This document shows, piece by piece, positions 41,315 through 52,612 of a DNA stretch of 64,000 nt. Source of the stretch: Amphibalanus amphitrite (lineage: Eukaryota; Arthropoda; Thecostraca; Balanomorpha; Balanidae); assembly GCF_019059575.1 (NCBI RefSeq), contig NW_024881611.1, positions 1,023,200 through 1,087,199 on the forward strand, in the 5' to 3' direction. Position numbers and translations under genes: made by a program. A model generated the notes under the pieces. That model had not been told where the DNA came from. It was given only the letters and a program-made list of their open reading frames with translations, and did no database searches. Positions within the stretch are counted from its first letter, which is position 1, and every line of letters begins with the position of its first letter.

Positions 41315-41549
41315 GTTTTGGTTTGGACGGCAGCATATGTATAAGCGAAAAATAAATATTCCTTCCAAAGCTTCACCCTCACCTCAAGCACCTCAGCAGC
41401 GGCACCCAACACATTCGCGGCCGTCAGAGCTGCTCTACGCATCGATCCTTTCCGTCAGCATCCATTTGGGACTTGGTGATCCATTGTCAAACTGCAGGCC
41501 AGCGATGCCGACCAGCAGGTCCTCCAAAAGCAGCGGGTCACGGGAGTGT
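41315..41549. other. 3' flank of SNX4
   Basis: Non-coding DNA between the transposon end and the SNX4 stop codon. It presumably contains the SNX4 3' untranslated region; no clear polyadenylation hexamer was found on the minus strand here. Confidence 0.4.
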
Positions 41550-44500
41550 CTAGGGCGACCCGATCTCCTGCGGCGGCGGCACGGGCGGCGGCTGGCCCTC
41601 CAGGCTGTCCACGCAGTCGCGGAAGTGTCGCCACGTCTGCAGACCCTGAAAGAAGCGGCGACCACAATCAGCGGCCAGTTTAGCTGCGGGACTGCATGCA
41701 GGCGTGTGGACAAACACTGCGTGTTTCGATATTCTGTGATGGCGCTGATGAAAAAATGAAAATGAAAAACAAACATTCAGTATCTGTGCAATTCGTTTTT
41801 TAAATTCAGAAATATTATGTCTTGAATCATCAAACGCTTTGCTGCAGAACCCCAGCAGTACAGATATATTTGAACTTTGACGGCCTCCAAAGACCCCAGT
41901 ACATGACCTTAATCCTCTGGGAAGTACTCATAAATGGATATCTTCTTGGAAATATTCGTTTATAGCTATCGATCACTTTATACAGCCTTAACATTTATAT
42001 ATACTTTTAAGAATTAAAGGTGCGTTGAGTGGTGTGGCAAAATACATCCTCTCCCTCCCCCACCATGGCCAGGTTGACTGAGACCCCCATCCGCACTATG
42101 ATAAATTGAGCGAAACGAAGACAATGGGTGGAGACTTCCATTTCGCGTCTAGCTAGACGCGTCTAGCTGGACGGCGGCTGCGTCTATTTGGCGACAGCGC
42201 GTCTAGCTTGGAAGTCTCCGTCCAATAGTACGACACCAAGTTCGACGCCAACTTGGACGTCTGCTCAATTAGACGCCAGTTGGACGCCAGTGGAAGTCTC
42301 CGCCCAATAAAGCTTGCTTACCTTTTTGCAGATACGAATCTGCAGCTTCATGTAGTTGACAATAGTCTCTCGGAGATCTTTAACTTTTCGGGAATGAAAC
42401 CGCTGGACGTCCTCCAGAGCCTTCTCCACAAACTCACTGCAAGGGAGGTCCGATGTAAAACAAATGTTTGACTTTTTCATCGGGCTGCACCTTCAGCTTT
42501 CACAAAGGCAAGTAATGAATTGATGCATAAATATCAATAACTAAAGACATTTCTACGGACAATCCGGTGGTCATTACCGTATTATTTATATATAAAAAAT
42601 ACGCTGTAACCCTGAAGAATATTATATCATTGTCATAACCACGCCCGATCTACCCACCGTTCCAGCCATCGTGCCGAATCCCACCCACCTGAGTTGCTCG
42701 GTGTGCTGCCGAATCTCACCCTTCTAACCCATCTTACCCATCTACCCCACCTAACCCAAAACCCACCTGACGCTGCTCAGTGTGCTGCCGAATCTGTTGT
42801 TCATCCACCTAACCCACCAAACCCACCTGAGCACCTGAGCTGCCGGATCTGCTGCAGGCTCACCCACCTTAACTCACCTAACCCATCTACCCCACCTAAC
42901 CCAGAACCCACCTGAGCTGCTCGGTGTGCTGCCGAATCTGCTGCTAACCCACCCAACCCACCAAACCCATCTGAGCACCTGAGCAGCCTGCCGGATCTGC
43001 TGCTGCTCACCCACCTTAACTCACCTAACCCATCTAACCCACCTAACCCATCTAACCCACCTGAGCTGCTCGGTGTGCTGCCGGATCTGCTGCTAACCCA
43101 CCGAACCCAGAACCCACCTGAGTTGCTCAGTGTGCTGTAGGCTCACCCACCTTAACTCACCTAACCCATCTAACCCACCTAACCCATCTAACCCACCTGA
43201 GCTGCTCAGTGTGCTGCCGGATCTGCTGCTCGGTGTCGGTCACCTGCTGGTCGATGTCCGCCACCTTCATCTCACGCACCTCGTCCGTATCAACACTGCC
43301 CAGCAGCCGCCACATCAGACTGGGCTTACCTGGGAAATGGGGGATGGCACCACGCGGTCACCAGACGAGCGATCCGGGTCGGGGCAGGGGTGTGGGTAAG
43401 TGGGTGAGGTGTTAAAATGGGGTACTGGTAAACTGTGGGAGGAACTGTAGATCAAAGGATGTAAGAATACTCTAAGGTGTAAGATCACACTCATCGACCT
43501 GAGGCGCAAAACTTTAGGTAAACAAATAAGTGATGCGATATATATTTCGGTTACGTTGGAAATATGAATGACGATTAATTAGCACGATTTATTAGCTACA
43601 AATGAGTCGGCCAGTCTGTATCCTAGAGAGCGGTCGGCGGTCTCACCCTGCAGTGCGTTCTCCCGGCGCTGCGACAGCTGCGAGAGCGTATCGTCCAGCC
43701 GTTCCAGCTGGTACTGCCGCATCGTGTACTTGTGGCAGACGGCTTGCAGCGCCGCTGCGTAGTACATGTACTCCTTCAGCTGGTCAATGTACACCTGGCG
43801 ACGCGGCAGACACAGAATCGTCACATCAGTCCGGGTGCGCCAGCTGCGCAGGGCAACCAAATGGCGAAAACACAGAAAAATGAGCCATGGCCGGAAGCCA
43901 AGAGCTATCCCTGGCGCTTCATGGGCCTCGTTTACAAATTTACTAAGGGGTCAATGAATTACTTTACTTTCCCCTGCCGCCTTTCCCCACAAATCAAATT
44001 ATCTACATACGAGTATCTCCCTCTGCCTCCCTCTCCCAGCCGTCCCCTCCCTCCGCACCTCCTCCTCCTCGACGAAGGTGTCAATGCTGGCGGCGTGCGC
44101 GTCCATGTAGTGGCCGGCCCGCTGCAGCCCGTCGCCCATCTGGGTCTCCACGGCCGACCACTGGCTGAGCACGCGTCCGTAGCTGGCGTGCTGACGGCGC
44201 ACCGCGTACGTGGCGTCCGTCAGACGCGCGCGCGAGCGCAGCACGCTCGATAGGTGGGTCTGCCGACGCCGGGGTGCGTCAGAAACAAAACAGCACACAT
44301 ATTAATCGGTCATGAATGTGAAGATGTGGGTTAATTAGTCCAGCTGGTGTTGGCACAAAAGGAGTCGTAATAATACCACCAATAACCTGAGTAGTAGCCA
44401 GGTAGTAGCCAGCACTAACAGGTAGTGGTGCAGGTAGTAGCCAGCGCTAACTAGAGAGCATACCTACTTTGGTGTGCTTTGAGACAGTTATAGGCTACTT

Positions 44501-47500
44501 GTATAAAAAGTGGTGGCAAAACACCGGCTAAATACGAGACACGTTGGCCGAGCATGACGATGCAGTTAGTCATGTTTCAGCGAACTAAAAATTGAATATG
44601 AATCCCACGGACTCCCAGCCATTACTTCTTCCCGCTCCCATCCACCACAATTCCACCCCTCACATCTCGCGCACCGCGCAGCGCTCACCTCCAGCTCCCG
44701 TCCGTAAGTGAGCAGCTCGTCGAACCGGCTGTCGCCCTTCTTGACGCGAATGGTTGCGTTCAGCGACTTCAGCTGGCGCTCCACCTTTTCCAGGTAGCCT
44801 GCAGCGCAGACGGCAGAGACGTGAGAGTGAAACGGCGTTCTTGTCGCAGGCACAATGCGTGGCGACAGCTCGGCTGTGTGCGATCGGAACATTAAGATCC
44901 CATACAGCACAGAAGCACGAGTGTCCATAATGCTCCATACCATAAAGTTAAATTAGCATGAAGGTTTGGCATGATAAAGCATATGAAACAAAAACTTATA
45001 GGTTCCGGGAAAGACCAACGGCGACGTCCACTCACACAAAGCAAACAAACACTAGTCAGTGATTGGGAGCACATACTGTACGAGTATGTCGTGTTACTTT
45101 TCTGTTGATCTAAATAAGCATCACCCAGCTAACCGACAATCGACTGACCGGGTCACTTTGTGCACCAATCCCCCAATACAGGATGGTAAGTCAGGGTATT
45201 GCAGCTGTCAGTAGAGAGAGAGAACTTGCAATGTTCACAGAAAAACAGCTAGGTACCATAGCCAGCTGGGAAACATCTATAGAAGAACTTACCTGTGCCA
45301 GTGACGATTTCCTTCCAGTCCCTTTCATCCTGGATGAAACGTAGAAAAATCGAGTCCCAAGACAGGATCGGATGTGAAGCTACACGCAGCAAGAAGCTCT
45401 GAAAATATATTCAAATCAAATTGTTGGAACCATCAAATACCGCTGTATGTCATCAGCGCCGTTTAAATGCATGATTATGAGCTAAGACCGACTACCTGAT
45501 ACAGTTACACTACAGAGTCTGCCAAAAATTTCACACTATAATAGCGCTGAACAGCAACTGAACCACAGAATTTCAAGGCGTGTGACAATGACATACATGG
45601 CGTTATTTAACCCTCGCCCGTATAGGGGGGGGGTCGAACGGACCCCCCCCCCCCATGGTTTTTCGCAAATAACTCGCGTAAAAAGCGGCCGATCGCGACG
45701 AAACTTTCAGTACCCTCGCGGTTATCAATTTTACACCTACCCTAAAAATTTCATGACCCTGACCCCAATGACCTTTGACCTGTGACCTACTTTTCGAGAC
45801 CATGTTTGGCCGGAATCGCGATTCGGCGTATGTCGGCTCGCATTAGCCGCGCGTTTGCAGTCTTTTCGTGGTTTCAAGCGTTCAAACATGTGATATGATG
45901 TTGCCCCCATGCATTAGGGTGGGTGTCAAGGTCATCTGAAGGTCAGGTCAGGTCATTGACCTTTGGTGACCTCGGTTCACTTTTTCGAGTTTTACATGTT
46001 TCTAGGCCAGTGTTTGGAGCTGAATTCGAATTTAGCAACCATATGAACATTTACGAAGTAGTTTTGGTGCCTTCGTAACATGTTACGAAGCTGTCACGGG
46101 CGGTTGACACCTACTAGGAATACCCGGCAGGACCCCTACTGGTTGACCTGACCTGACCTGACCCAACCTGGACCTAATGCATAAAGACATCATCTGTGAT
46201 CAAAACTAATATGATATTCGTGATCAGCGCCCCGAAAAACCCCATAGCAGCCACACTTTACGACGTTCTAACAGGTTCCGATTTTCCCGACTTTTGGGTC
46301 ATTGACCTGACCTGCAAGGTCAACCAATGACCTAGGACCTTAAAATTAGGTATCATCGGATTCCTCTCGTCACGGGCAACACGCTCGTTTTTTCCGCGAA
46401 GCTCTAGCTCGATCAGGGGCGAAACGGCAAGGGGGAGGTCCAACGGACCCCCCCCCCCCCCCTTATACGTTCGCGGCTGGAAAAACACCAATACGGGCGA
46501 GGGTTAAGCAGTGCTTGCAATACCACGCCAATAACATGAAAGAAATTGGTTAAACATACTATATCATTGTCAATTCTTTATCATTGACGACGATGTGATC
46601 TCTCGGACGTCTCACCTCCAGTCCAACACGGCGCCGGTCTATGAACTCGGAGTCGAACGGGTCCGTGGCTAGCTTCTGCCAGACGTGCGAGGCGCGCTTC
46701 TCGGGCAGCGGCGGCGTCACCACGTACGGGTAGGCCTCGCCCAGGTAGCCGGCCAGCGTCTCGAACTCGCTGTAGCGCCGCCACAGCGCGCCCTGGCGGC
46801 TCAGCGCGCCGCCGAACGTCGGCTCGGTGACGCGCGTCTCGATCAGGTAGGCCGTGTAGTACTCGGTCAGATTCATCGAGCCGTTGTAGCGCCGCTCTGA
46901 CTCGGACACAGAGATCTCCATCACTGTGCACAGCGGCTCCTGTAAAAGAAACAGCACGCAAGGACCGATAAAGACGGACCATTAAGGATAGCATTTGACA
47001 CAAACCAAACTAACCCGGTCCCGTAGCTCTGTCGGTAGAGCGTTGAACTTCGCGTGGTGAGAGCACGCGTTCCCGGTTATAACAGTCCAGGTTCGAAGCA
47101 CAACTGGCGCTTGACATTTACGAGCCTCCTGACAGGTATGGTTACGGTTGGTGGCAGGCCGTAGCCAGGCGAAGTCAGCGAGGGGGCCCGGGACCGGCTG
47201 TGCGTGGCTACGTGTGCACGTGCCACGTTAAGTTTTACACTCCAAATTCTGCCATAGAACCAGAACTGCGAGATCGGAGGATTGAGGGCAGGGTCAATGC
47301 AACAAGCTTTGCTTAAAGGGGGCTCTGTCCTTGTGAATACTTCCATTCAAAAGGTTTGAACCATTAAGGAGTAACATAAATTTATAAAAGAAGTCACCAG
47401 CTATCACCAGGGATCTTGTATGCCAAGGGCAAAAAATATAGGTAAAAAGTAGCTACATTTTTTTGTTCATAACCAGCCTTAACATATCTGATGGTAACAA

Positions 47501-47736
47501 AAGTCACAATAAGTAAACATGTTGGGCCAAGAAACATAACACTTCCAGATTCAAGAGAGAATAAACAGGTACTAACTAACAGAAACTTAACATTTGACAC
47601 ATAATCATACCTTCTTGAAGTCTTTTTCTGCTGCATCAGCTCCTGGAGGTTGGGGTGTTTCCAGAGCCCCTGTGCCATTGGCTTCTGGTGGCAGATTATT
47701 TGAAATGCCATTCTCTTCAGCATCATGATCATCCAT
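41550..47736 (-). CDS. SNX4: Sorting nexin 4 (PX-BAR protein), nine coding exons
   Basis: Coding exons in transcript order: 47736-47611 (start inside a larger exon from 47754), 46939-46616, 45398-45293, 44798-44689, 44259-44059, 43794-43647, 43329-43197, 42436-42322 and 41645-41550 (TAG at 41552-41550). All have GT-AG borders and all phases agree, giving about 452 aa; human SNX4 is 450 aa. Exon 2 carries the PX domain, with MEISVSESERR, the phosphoinositide-binding RRYSEF, then PPLPEKR and RRRVGLE. Later exons form the BAR coiled-coil region: RVASHPILSWDSIF, LKSLNATIRVKK, SYGRVLSQWSAVE with GDGLQRAGHYMD, and YIDQLKEYMYYA. The end LQIRICKKGLQTW matches the family and is followed by a proline-rich tail. 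The ATG at 47736 (ACCAATGG context) was chosen because it gives the family length. SNX4 drives endosome-to-recycling transport and autophagy. Introns contain a piggyBac-like MITE, a SINE and a donor-site minisatellite. Confidence 0.93.
42123..42308. mobile_element. Small MITE in SNX4 intron, TIR TGGAAGTCTCC
   Basis: An approximately 186-bp element has ends ATGGGTGGAGACTTCCA and TGGAAGTCTCCGCCCAAT (inverted). An internal extra copy of the end (TGGAAGTCTCCGTCCAAT, about 42212-42229) and repeated GTCTAGCT/GACGCC motifs suggest nested or tandem rearrangement. Its right end is only about 13 bp from the splice donor of the exon ending at 42322. Confidence 0.6.
42660..43196 (-). repeat. Minisatellite built from the end of an SNX4 exon plus its splice donor
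   Basis: Degenerate copies of the last ~30 nt of SNX4 exon 43329-43197 together with the donor and first intron bases recur about seven times immediately downstream in transcript order (near 42690, 42767, 42827, 42910, 42967, 43060 and 43111 in plus coordinates). On the minus strand most copies read roughly CAGCACACCGAGCAGCTCAG followed by GTGGGTT. Spacers are ACCCACCTAACCC-type repeats. The copies lie at the start of the intron. Confidence 0.85.
45950..45962. promoter_or_regulatory. Perfect IR-1 ecdysone-receptor-type palindrome in MITE
   Basis: AGGTCATTGACCT fits RGGTCA-N-TGACCY, the EcR/USP inverted-repeat-1 element. It is preceded by overlapping AGGTCA direct repeats at 5-bp spacing. The site is conserved in the second MITE copy at 55133-55145. 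The match is seen directly; binding is inferred. Confidence 0.45.
46296..46308. promoter_or_regulatory. Second IR-1 palindrome in the same MITE
   Basis: GGGTCATTGACCT also satisfies RGGTCA-N-TGACCY and is conserved at 55480-55492 in the other copy. Confidence 0.4.
47018..47350 (+). mobile_element. tRNA-derived SINE, copy 1 (SNX4 intron)
   Basis: The head GTCCCGTAGCTCTGTCGGTA resembles a tRNA 5' half with Pol III box A, followed by a degraded box B (CAGGTTCGAAGC). The body continues to a shared tail, CAACAAGCTTTGCTTA then CCATTCAAA. The same organisation is found inverted at 56003-56306. The tRNA fold is broken here, so this is a SINE and not a tRNA gene. Confidence 0.75.
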
Positions 47737-49739
47737 TGGTGCAGCTAGGAAATCCTGAAAATTAATTGGCAGTGAGGTCCTACCCCATATACCTACCATT
47801 CCTACTCAACAACACCCAGGTGTGCTGACATGACATTGTCATAAATGGCAGAGAAGGAGGCATTCATTTTTGGACAATATTTGGTGTGTAACTGACTAAC
47901 TGTACTATGACCTTTAGCTGCTCTTCAATGATATTCTTTTCTTTCCTGAAATAACAAAGAATATTGAAACTGCTAATAGAAGCTAAAAAATATACACAAT
48001 AAAAAACTACTTAAATGCACTGTAAAAAATGATGGAAACAGTGGAAACCTAGCAACTGGTTGGCGACTCGCTGTCCTGTAAATAATCTGTTTACAATTTA
48101 GCAAGGCCCTAAAACAGTATTAGTAGAGCAGACACACAAAGCTTATCCAACCAAGCAGAGGCGCTATACCTGCCACCCACCACCCGCAGATGTTTCTTTC
48201 AAACTAAACCAAAACAAACCTAACTGACCTGACCTGACCTGACCTAACCTAACCCAACCTAACCTTAGGTACCTTACCTTACCAATTTGATGGCCACTAT
48301 GCCCCCTATGGCCTGTACGGTCCCGATCACATCAAGCTCCTGAACTGACGACTCTCATGGAAGCTAATCTAGGATGGAGTATCTGCCCAATCCCGGTACC
48401 TATCCCATTCCCAGTAACCAGTATCCTGGGTCATTTCCCTCTTTTGCATTCTTTCAAAATGGAAGAAATTCACAAAACAAAATCATGAAAAAAATGAATA
48501 GTCACATCCTTCTAAGGTAAAAAGGAGAGATCACACATAGCATAGATATTAGATACTTATGATACTTTTTACACAAAACATTTATAAGATACACCCAACC
48601 AGCAACCACTTGTTGAGTTGGGTAAGGTTATGTGGTATACAAGTGGATTAAGGTTGTAGGTTAGGTTGTAGGTTGGTAGGTGTAGGTTAGTAAGTTGTAG
48701 GCTGGTAGGTTGTACGACACCTAGTACGTCCATGACGTAACATATTGCAACAACACTAGCGCCAGCCTCAAGGCCACAGCCCATCATACTAGCTCATCCA
48801 GCCATATACACAGAAGTGTGACGCCTGCTTTACGACTACCCTACAACCTACAAAAACAGCCTAGCCTCAGCCTACAAACCTATAAACCTAAAACCCAGGC
48901 TCTATTAAAACCTACACCTACAAACCTACAGCACCTCGTTGGTTCAGGTTGGAGGTTTACCCGTTTACCTCCGTGTGACGTCTGCTCTACCAATACTCTA
49001 AATCGATATGAAATACAAATCATTATCAGTTATCATCCTTTAATTTATCACACTTTTGTTTATCAATTTAACAAAATTTTAACAATTTATCCACAGCATC
49101 TATCGAATAATCTAAACCGACATCTAAACCGACAATTTGTTTTCATTTGTGGCATTCATGGGTGTACTGTTTAAAAATGTCTCTAAAATGACGTCAAAGA
49201 AAATGCCCCGACAGCAGATCACAGTTTACTGTGCGTGCGTTCGACATCCGGAAAATGAGGGAAAATTATCCGGGACCACCAGTGAAAATTTGGTAACCTA
49301 CACCCTTTTTATCTATGATGAAAACCGCTAAAACGTCTTTATTTCTATAGCTAAAACCAAGGCAGGCTGCTAAAACCACGCTAAAACCATGGATAACAAT
49401 CCATGCTAAAACCTAAGCCGCCAAACATTGATGACGCCATCAAATACCATACTGACGGATCAAATACATTCGACAAAAGTTTTGACCTTGACAATTGAAG
49501 CCAAAAGTGGCGATAACGGCGCAGTATGTTAGGCGGTTGGATATATTATTTTATGCCATTTTCAAGGTTTTTTGGCTGTTATTTCTTAGATTTCATTGTG
49601 ACGTTGTTAAATGTTCACCACGGAGTTTTCTTTCCAGTGATAAAAAAAAATCTCACCAAAATTTCACGGCATTCGGCCAAAACTTCCCTCACCCGCACGA
49701 GTAGTAAAGTAATCTTGCGCACATTGACATGAGGGGCTG

Positions 49740-49925
49740 GTTGCCAAATGCCATCCCCCCGCAGGTAGTTTTTCTGCTCTGCACTGAACATTTTTAAAGC
49801 TAGAAGCCTGATTTTTTGTATAGCTGCTTTCCTATCCTTTTTCAGCATGCACTGAAAATTTCAAGTTTCTGTGGTTTATGATTTCAGAGATATGACCTTG
49901 TTTTTCAGGTCATGTCATGACCCAA
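49740..49925 (-). repeat. Decayed reverse copy of the 51188-52110 MITE end
   Basis: Read on the minus strand, this segment (GGTCATGACATGACCTGAAA onward to the AGAAAAACTACCTGC region) matches 51896-52060 with scattered changes. It is an older, truncated family member lacking the G/C-run hairpin and terminus. Confidence 0.6.
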
Positions 49926-50451
49926 ATCCATACTGCAATGACCATTAGGTCGATGAGGCGCACCAGGCGAGTTCAAAATCCGCACCATCCCTTCATTAAG
50001 AGGTGGAAAATCTGCACCAATGCCAAAGGAGACTACAAAAAAACACACCGAACCAAAAATATGACCAGTTAACATCTGCACTGACCACAATTTGTGATAT
50101 GAGCTGTGAGCCTGCCCTGCCCTCTCAATAGTATGGAAACGAAGCAAAAAATACGTACCACACAACTCAAACAAAAAAGCATGTCACAGGACCTATTTTA
50201 ACATGTTAGCTGGAGGGGCAAATGCCCCAGCACTCAACAGAGTTGCCCCGCCCCCCCCCCCCCCAGTTGTCAAGATTTGCCCACTATAAAAATGGGCATA
50301 AAGGAACAGGGTGACAAACATACTACTGCGAGTTGTCTTGTAATGGATGTCAAATGAGTCAGTCTGCAAGTAATGACCAGTGGTGGATCCAAGGGTGGGT
50401 CCTATATATCAGTCATATGGGTCATGACCTCCCGCCCCTTTGGGGCTCGGG

Positions 50452-50935
50452 GACACCATAGGCCTGCCATGGGCACCACAGGCCTGCCATGGGCACCACA
50501 GGCCTGCCATGGGCACCACAGGCCTGCCATGGGCACCACAGGCCTGCCATGGGCACTACCGGCCTGTCAGGGGCACCACAGGCCTGTTGGGAGCACCATC
50601 GACCTAGCAAGAGCACCATAGGTCTGCCAGGGGCACCACAGACCTGCCAGGGGCACCATAGACCTGCCAGGGGCCCCACCGGCCTCGCAGGGGCACCACT
50701 TTGGGCCTGTCAGGGGCACCACAGTCCTATCAGGGTCCAGGGGTACCAGCGGCCTAGCAGGGCCACCACAGGCCCGCCAGGGGCACCACAGGTCTGCCAG
50801 AGGCACCACAGGCCTGGCAAGGGCACCACGGACGTGTCAGCGACACCACGAGCCTGTCGGGGGCACCTTAGGCTTGTCAGGGCCAAGGGACACCACAGTC
50901 CTTTCAGGGGCACCACAGGCCTGTCAGAGGCACCT
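50452..50935. repeat. 20-bp minisatellite, about 24 copies
   Basis: Unit GGGCACCACAGGCCTGCCAT is perfect at the left (50456-50560) and diverges progressively to the right. Because 20 is not a multiple of three, open frames through it are periodic artefacts with no protein meaning. Confidence 0.9.
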
Positions 50936-51187
50936 GAATTTTGCATTGATCTGTGCGTTTTGAAGCTTCACCCAAATGACTCACTTCACGAATAGAACCT
51001 CCCAATTCCCGATGCCCTGGAACCGCCTCTGATAAAGGTATCAACTTGAAAATTTAAGGGGATGTGCCCAGTTTAGTTCTAAGAAAAGTCTGCAAATTTC
51101 AGCATCCTAGATCCAGCCGTTTCGAAGATATTTTCGAAAAAACCGAGGGGTGGATAACTCCCCCCCCACCCCCTGCCACTAATAGGG

Positions 51188-52110
51188 TTAACCCTCGCCC
51201 GCACATGCCATTTTCCCATCCTAGAACGCACATGGGGGGGGGGTGGTTGCCACCCCCCCCCCCCGCGCCATTTCGTTCCTGTTGGAGATAGAGCTTAGCA
51301 GTGAAGACCAAAAAGATTCTTTGGGAAGAGACGAATCCAATGATACCCAGTTTTACCTTCTCAGGTCAGTCATTGACCTTCCAGGTCAGGTCAAACTAAA
51401 AAATGTTGCTGTTTTGGGTCACCGTTGGATATCAAGTGCGCTGCTTATCAAATACCGATGACGATGCTATTTTCTGGTGCCAAGCCAGCTAGAACCTCTT
51501 TGTCACACTATCCGACCAGAATTTTGCTGCTGAGGTCATTTCAGGTCAAGTTAGGTCAAGGTCAATTACATGTGTTTGTATGTCTGTGTGTGTCTGTGTG
51601 TATACTGATGTGTGCACCGATTGTTTTTGGGTCCATATCACATGAAATCATGATCTGAGAAGCTTTTACCAAAAATGCAGTCAAAAAACTTCACAAAAAG
51701 TAAATTCAGCTTGCCTAAAACGCAATTATCTTAGATGACCTAGGTTGACCTTGACCCTGACCTTGACCCCTGTACATCGTCGAACAACATGTTCCATGAT
51801 AGGTGGGAGGTAAGACTGGCAAAAAAGGCCGAAATCAGGGTGTCAAAAGCTCACAAGGCCCATGGCAAACGCAAGATGTTGAGAATTGGCCATTTGGGTC
51901 ATGACATGACCTGAAAAACAAGGTCATATCTCCGAAACCAAAAATCACAGAAACTTGAAATTTTCAGTGGACATCAAGAAAGGATAGACGAGCAGCTATA
52001 CGAAAAATCAGCCTTCTAGCTCTAAAAATGTTGAGTGCAGAGCAGAAAGACTGCCTGGGGGGGGGGGTGGCAACCACCCCCCCCCCCCCCCATGTGCGGG
52101 CGAGGGTTAA
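51188..52110. mobile_element. piggyBac-like MITE, related family (A2)
   Basis: TTAA lies at 51188-51191 and 52107-52110, with termini CCCTCGCCCGCACATG and CATGTGCGGGCGAGGG. The first ten bases equal family A, but the interior is different. Each end again carries a G-run/C-run hairpin (GGGGTGGTTGCCACCCC-type). The interior has AGGTCA repeats. Its left TTAA is shared with the end AATAGGG|TTAA of another, decayed element to the left (about 51003-51187), so two elements abut at one target. Confidence 0.85.
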
Positions 52111-52612
52111 GCGTCATTGTGCAGTGTGGACATGGACAATAACGTGCACAAATGTTTTTTTTTTTTGCGCACGGCGGAGCTGCGTTTCGGTACATGCCCC
52201 ATACACGGACGCACAGTAGCGTACCACAGACAAGGCTTTCATGACGGACCTTGGGATGACATACTCGTAGACTATAGGCATGACTTTAAGCTTTCAGAAT
52301 CCCAGTACATTTACATGACATGATGCCGATGTGAGTTTCAAAGTTGAAATGTGGGTTGAGTCATGAGTGACACTCTAGGATTTTACCACTCCTGAATCTG
52401 GGATGACGTTTGCGTCAAATTTGAGCATGGAACGAGCATTGATGGCGTCCCGATCTCCAACATCTGCGAGAGAATGTATTATTTTTATTTTTACATCGAT
52501 GCCATTGTGAAATGCTCTTGAACTTGTTTTGCTATCTGCTCGACTAATTGTATGTGATATGGTATAGGTAGTGAAATAAAGGATGAACTGACATGACATT
52601 GGGGCCCAGCCC

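Larger units (their letters stand above)
45607..46507. mobile_element. piggyBac-like MITE, family A copy 1 (SNX4 intron)
   Basis: Bounded by TTAA on both sides (45607-45610 and 46504-46507), with inverted ends CCCTCGCCCGTAT and ATACGGGCGAGGG. TTAA duplication with CCC-starting termini is the hallmark of the piggyBac superfamily. Just inside each end is a G-run/C-run hairpin (GGGGGGGGGTCGAACGGACC-type). A second copy at 54792-55688 is collinear and highly similar. The interior lacks a transposase frame and is rich in AGGTCA/TGACCT. Confidence 0.88.
47755..51187. other. Region between SNX4 and the PRDM9-like gene, repeat-rich
   Basis: No confident exon. Two splice-bounded minus-strand stretches, 48339-48278 and 47945-47912, join in phase with each other and with 47754, giving KEKNIIEEQLKDF before the SNX4 start; they may be 5' exons but have no recognised homology. 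CCTAA/CCTGA-type degenerate repeats lie at 48215-48280 and TAGGTTG-type repeats at 48640-48715. A poly-C run is at 50251-50265. An open frame near 49137-49331 (+) is unrecognised. Confidence 0.4.

Noticed and set aside
47018-47100. tRNA-like sequence as a tRNA gene
   Set aside because: The acceptor stem does not pair, box B is displaced, and a matching SINE copy exists at 56003-56306.
48215-48280. CCTAA-like repeats as an interstitial telomere (arthropod TTAGG)
   Set aside because: Units are irregular mixtures of CCTAA and CCTGA over a short span; not a convincing telomeric array.
47912-48339. Two possible upstream SNX4 exons (48339-48278, 47945-47912)
   Set aside because: They join in phase, but the ATG at 47736 already gives the family length, donors are mixed in quality and no homology was recognised. 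Kept only as a note.
50489-50995. 168-codon open frame with repeated GHHRPAMGTT
   Set aside because: It is a translation of the 20-bp minisatellite.
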